Below are positions 61,928 to 64,000 of a DNA stretch of 64,000 nucleotides, piece by piece. The notes beneath the pieces are model-generated. The model saw only the letters and a list, made by a program, of their open reading frames with translations. It had not been told where the DNA came from and made no database searches. The first letter of the stretch is position 1. Each line of letters opens with the position of its first letter. This DNA comes from Varanus komodoensis (lineage: Eukaryota > Chordata > Lepidosauria > Squamata > Varanidae): assembly GCF_004798865.1 (NCBI RefSeq), contig NW_025335505.1, positions 24,046,274 through 24,110,273 on the forward strand, in the 5' to 3' direction. The position numbers and the translations under genes are program-made.

Positions 61928-64000
61928 CGTGGCCTCTGTGCATCACACATATGGGTGCTGCGCCCGCGCAGTGCCTAGGCCGAAAGATTAAAAAGCTAAC
62001 AGTTTTTGGCAGGAAAACTTCGCTCCCCTCCCCCTTCGTGGTATAAATAGAGCGGAGTGTCTGCCATTTTGTTCAGTCTTTGCGACCGCCATTCACTGTG
62101 CCTCGTGCCTGTTAACGCCCTCGCTAAGATCTTTGAGTCCTTACTGTTCCTTTTGCCTTTATCCCTTCTTTAACTAATTCTTATAGTCCAAGTTTATATT
62201 CCAAGTTTGTATATCCCTCTCTCTTTTTCTTCTATTCCAAAAAAACCCCAAAAAAACCCAAAAATATTATCTTACCCTCTATTCTGTCATCTTTTCTTCT
62301 TTTTCTGCAATGGCGCAGCGAGCAGCCTTTTGCAAAGGCACTGCATGCGGATCCAAAAAGTCACCTGCGGATCCGCATGATCTATGCCTTCTCTGCCTTG
62401 GTGAGGGGCATAAAACTGACAAGTGCGGCCATTGCTTGGCCTTTACCAAGCAAGCGCAGAAGAACAGGGAGCACCGTCTCCGCAAGCTCCTCTGGGACCA
62501 GGCCTTGATGCAATCGGACCAACTGCTCTTACAGCCTGGTTCCTCTTCAGCCGCACCGCCTCCTCCACGCTCGGCCTCAACTGTGAGCGCTCCTTCGAAG
62601 CGTCCTGCTTCCACTGCTCCTCCTCGGCGCCCTTCGGCTGAAGGCACTACTCCAGCGGAGACCCAGGTGCCACCTTCTTCCCCAGCCAAAAAACGGGAGA
62701 AGCGCAAGCACACGGGTTCGGATAAGCCTTCCGCTCGTAAAGTACCGAGGAAGGAGAAGGCAGATAAACCCGTTCACAAGACCAAGAAACCCGATCGCCC
62801 CAAACACTGGGGCTCGGGTTCATCGGGTTTTTCCGTACCGTCCGCTGCTACGGTACCGACCCCTTCGGGACCGGCCCTGCAACGCACTGTGCAGGTGACA
62901 CCGCTGGGATCCCCCAGGCTTCTCATTCGGCCCGAGAGCGTGCCGCCCCAACAAGTGGAGGAGCCGCTTTGGGAGTCTATCACTGATGGCGAGATTAGAG
63001 ACTCCCCACCAAGGGAACGGTCTCTGACTCCAGTGCCCACGACTGAGCCACCTGTGGAGTCACCTTCACCTCCAAGGCGCCACAGCCACTCATTTGAACA
63101 CCGGGGTGACGATTGGAGAATGCACGGATATGGTGACTTCCCAGACTGAGGTGGCTATCAATCTTATTCATACTACCCTTGGGATCGTGCGTCTCCATCG
63201 GACCCAAGAGATTCGCCTTCGACGGCCAGGCATGTGGAGAGGGGACGTCCAACCTCCCCAGAAACTTCGTCTTCGAGTGACCGTCCACTTTATTATTCGG
63301 ATTTGGACGAATCCGAGGTTGACTCTACATCCCCCGATGTAGCAGTCGCCTCCCAAGAATCTGCGTTGCCCGATGAGCCACATGTCTCTTTTATGGAGCT
63401 CATGTTCCGCCTCGTCCGTTCACTAGAAATTGAGGCTAGTCAACAGCCGGGCCCATCCACGGATCGCTTCTATGATGTCGTGAGGGGAGAACAGTCCGCA
63501 GCCATAGTCCTGCCGCTTATTACCACACTTTGGCAGGCTATGGTCCAACCCTGGGATCAACCGGCCCAACCGCAAGCGAACTCCCATCGGTATGAGGCCA
63601 TGTACAGAGTTTGGGAGGACGACATTCCGTTCCTGATTCGCCATCCACGACCGAACTCTGTTGCCGTCAAATTCTCCCAGGGCAGGGAGTCCAGGGGACA
63701 CACAGCCCTTCGTGACAAGGGAGGAAGATCGATATGCTTGCCCGCCGAGTCTATGCGGCATCTGGACTCGGTGTATGCATATCGAACTATGAAAGAACAC
63801 TGGCACGTTACCAGTATTTTATTATGCAAAAACTGGATAACATTGCTTCCTCCCTTCCAGACCTCCAAGCCAAGCTTGCCAAGGTATTCATCAAGGAAGC
63901 TATGCAGGTAGCAGTGCAGCAATTATCTTCTGCACGACATCATGTAGATACCAATTCAAGGGCTCTCGTGAATGCCATCTCTCTGCGCCGACACGCATGG
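61928..64000 (+). mobile_element. DIRS-like retrotransposon, 5' part (fossil, cut by the window edge)
   Basis: A GC-rich block that departs from the surrounding AT-rich intron. It has a leader with a promoter-like tataaatag, then a gag-like coding region beginning near 62,310 with a Cys-rich motif (CLLCLGEGHKTDKCGHC) and a Pro/Ser/Lys-rich stretch. This motif recalls the gag of vertebrate DIRS elements and the related C-terminal part of LAP2-alpha; I recognise it by eye only. The element looks broken, with about one or two breaks in the visible part. Reverse transcriptase and tyrosine recombinase would lie beyond the right edge. CpG content and limited damage suggest fairly recent age. It lies in KIF13A intron 2 in the sense direction. 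Confidence 0.62.

Noticed and set aside
1-64000. CRISPR arrays, operons, bacterial-type features, tRNA and rRNA genes
   Set aside because: The window is vertebrate nuclear DNA. tRNA-like pieces are SINE heads, and tandem arrays are microsatellites.

Overview
This is vertebrate nuclear DNA, most likely from a squamate reptile (lizard or snake). The genes are split by GT-AG introns and lie in the same order as on human chromosome 6p22.3: KDM1B, TPMT, NHLRC1, KIF13A. The repeats are of squamate type: CR1/L2-group LINEs with AATA-rich tails, tRNA-derived SINEs, hAT-like MITEs and a DIRS-like element. There is one 100-base assembly gap (1429-1528). The exact species cannot be read from the sequence.

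Layout. (1) Positions 1 to about 18,130, minus strand: the 5' half of KDM1B (LSD2). Eight coding exons encode the first 316 residues (C4H2C2 zinc finger, CW zinc finger and the start of SWIRM). All have intact splice sites and continuous phase. The amine-oxidase exons lie beyond the left edge. (2) About 17,400-18,420: a CpG island shared head to head by KDM1B (minus) and TPMT (plus), with a splice donor for a noncoding first exon on each side. (3) 18,400-29,786, plus strand: the remains of TPMT. Four exons are recognisable by peptide similarity, splice sites and position, but they carry a frame slip, a 5-base loss, an internal deletion and an in-frame stop. The other four coding exons were not found. 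The thiopurine methyltransferase gene looks decayed here while its neighbours are intact. This is the main finding. (4) 29,787-40,752: intergenic DNA with repeat debris. (5) 40,753-41,955: NHLRC1 (malin), a complete single-exon gene of 400 residues with RING and six NHL repeats. A hAT-like MITE sits 60 bases after its stop codon. (6) 41,956-52,940: repeat-rich intergenic DNA. (7) About 52,950-53,850: the KIF13A CpG-island promoter and first coding exon. Exon 2 is at 55,008-55,101, and the large intron 2 runs to the right edge. (8) From about 61,930 to the right edge: the 5' part of a broken DIRS-like retrotransposon with a gag-like region, inside KIF13A intron 2.

The genes do not form one pathway. 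KDM1B is a nuclear H3K4 demethylase, TPMT a cytosolic S-methyltransferase, malin an E3 ubiquitin ligase of glycogen control, and KIF13A a kinesin-3 motor. Their shared order is ancestral synteny. The repeats include three copies of a hAT-like MITE with 8-base target duplications, one of them nested inside an older CR1; a many-copy short hAT-like MITE family; a palindromic element with 26-base arms; and an unclassified repeat family with three copies. No convincing new multi-gene system was seen. The TPMT decay beside its still CpG-rich shared promoter is the observation most worth following.
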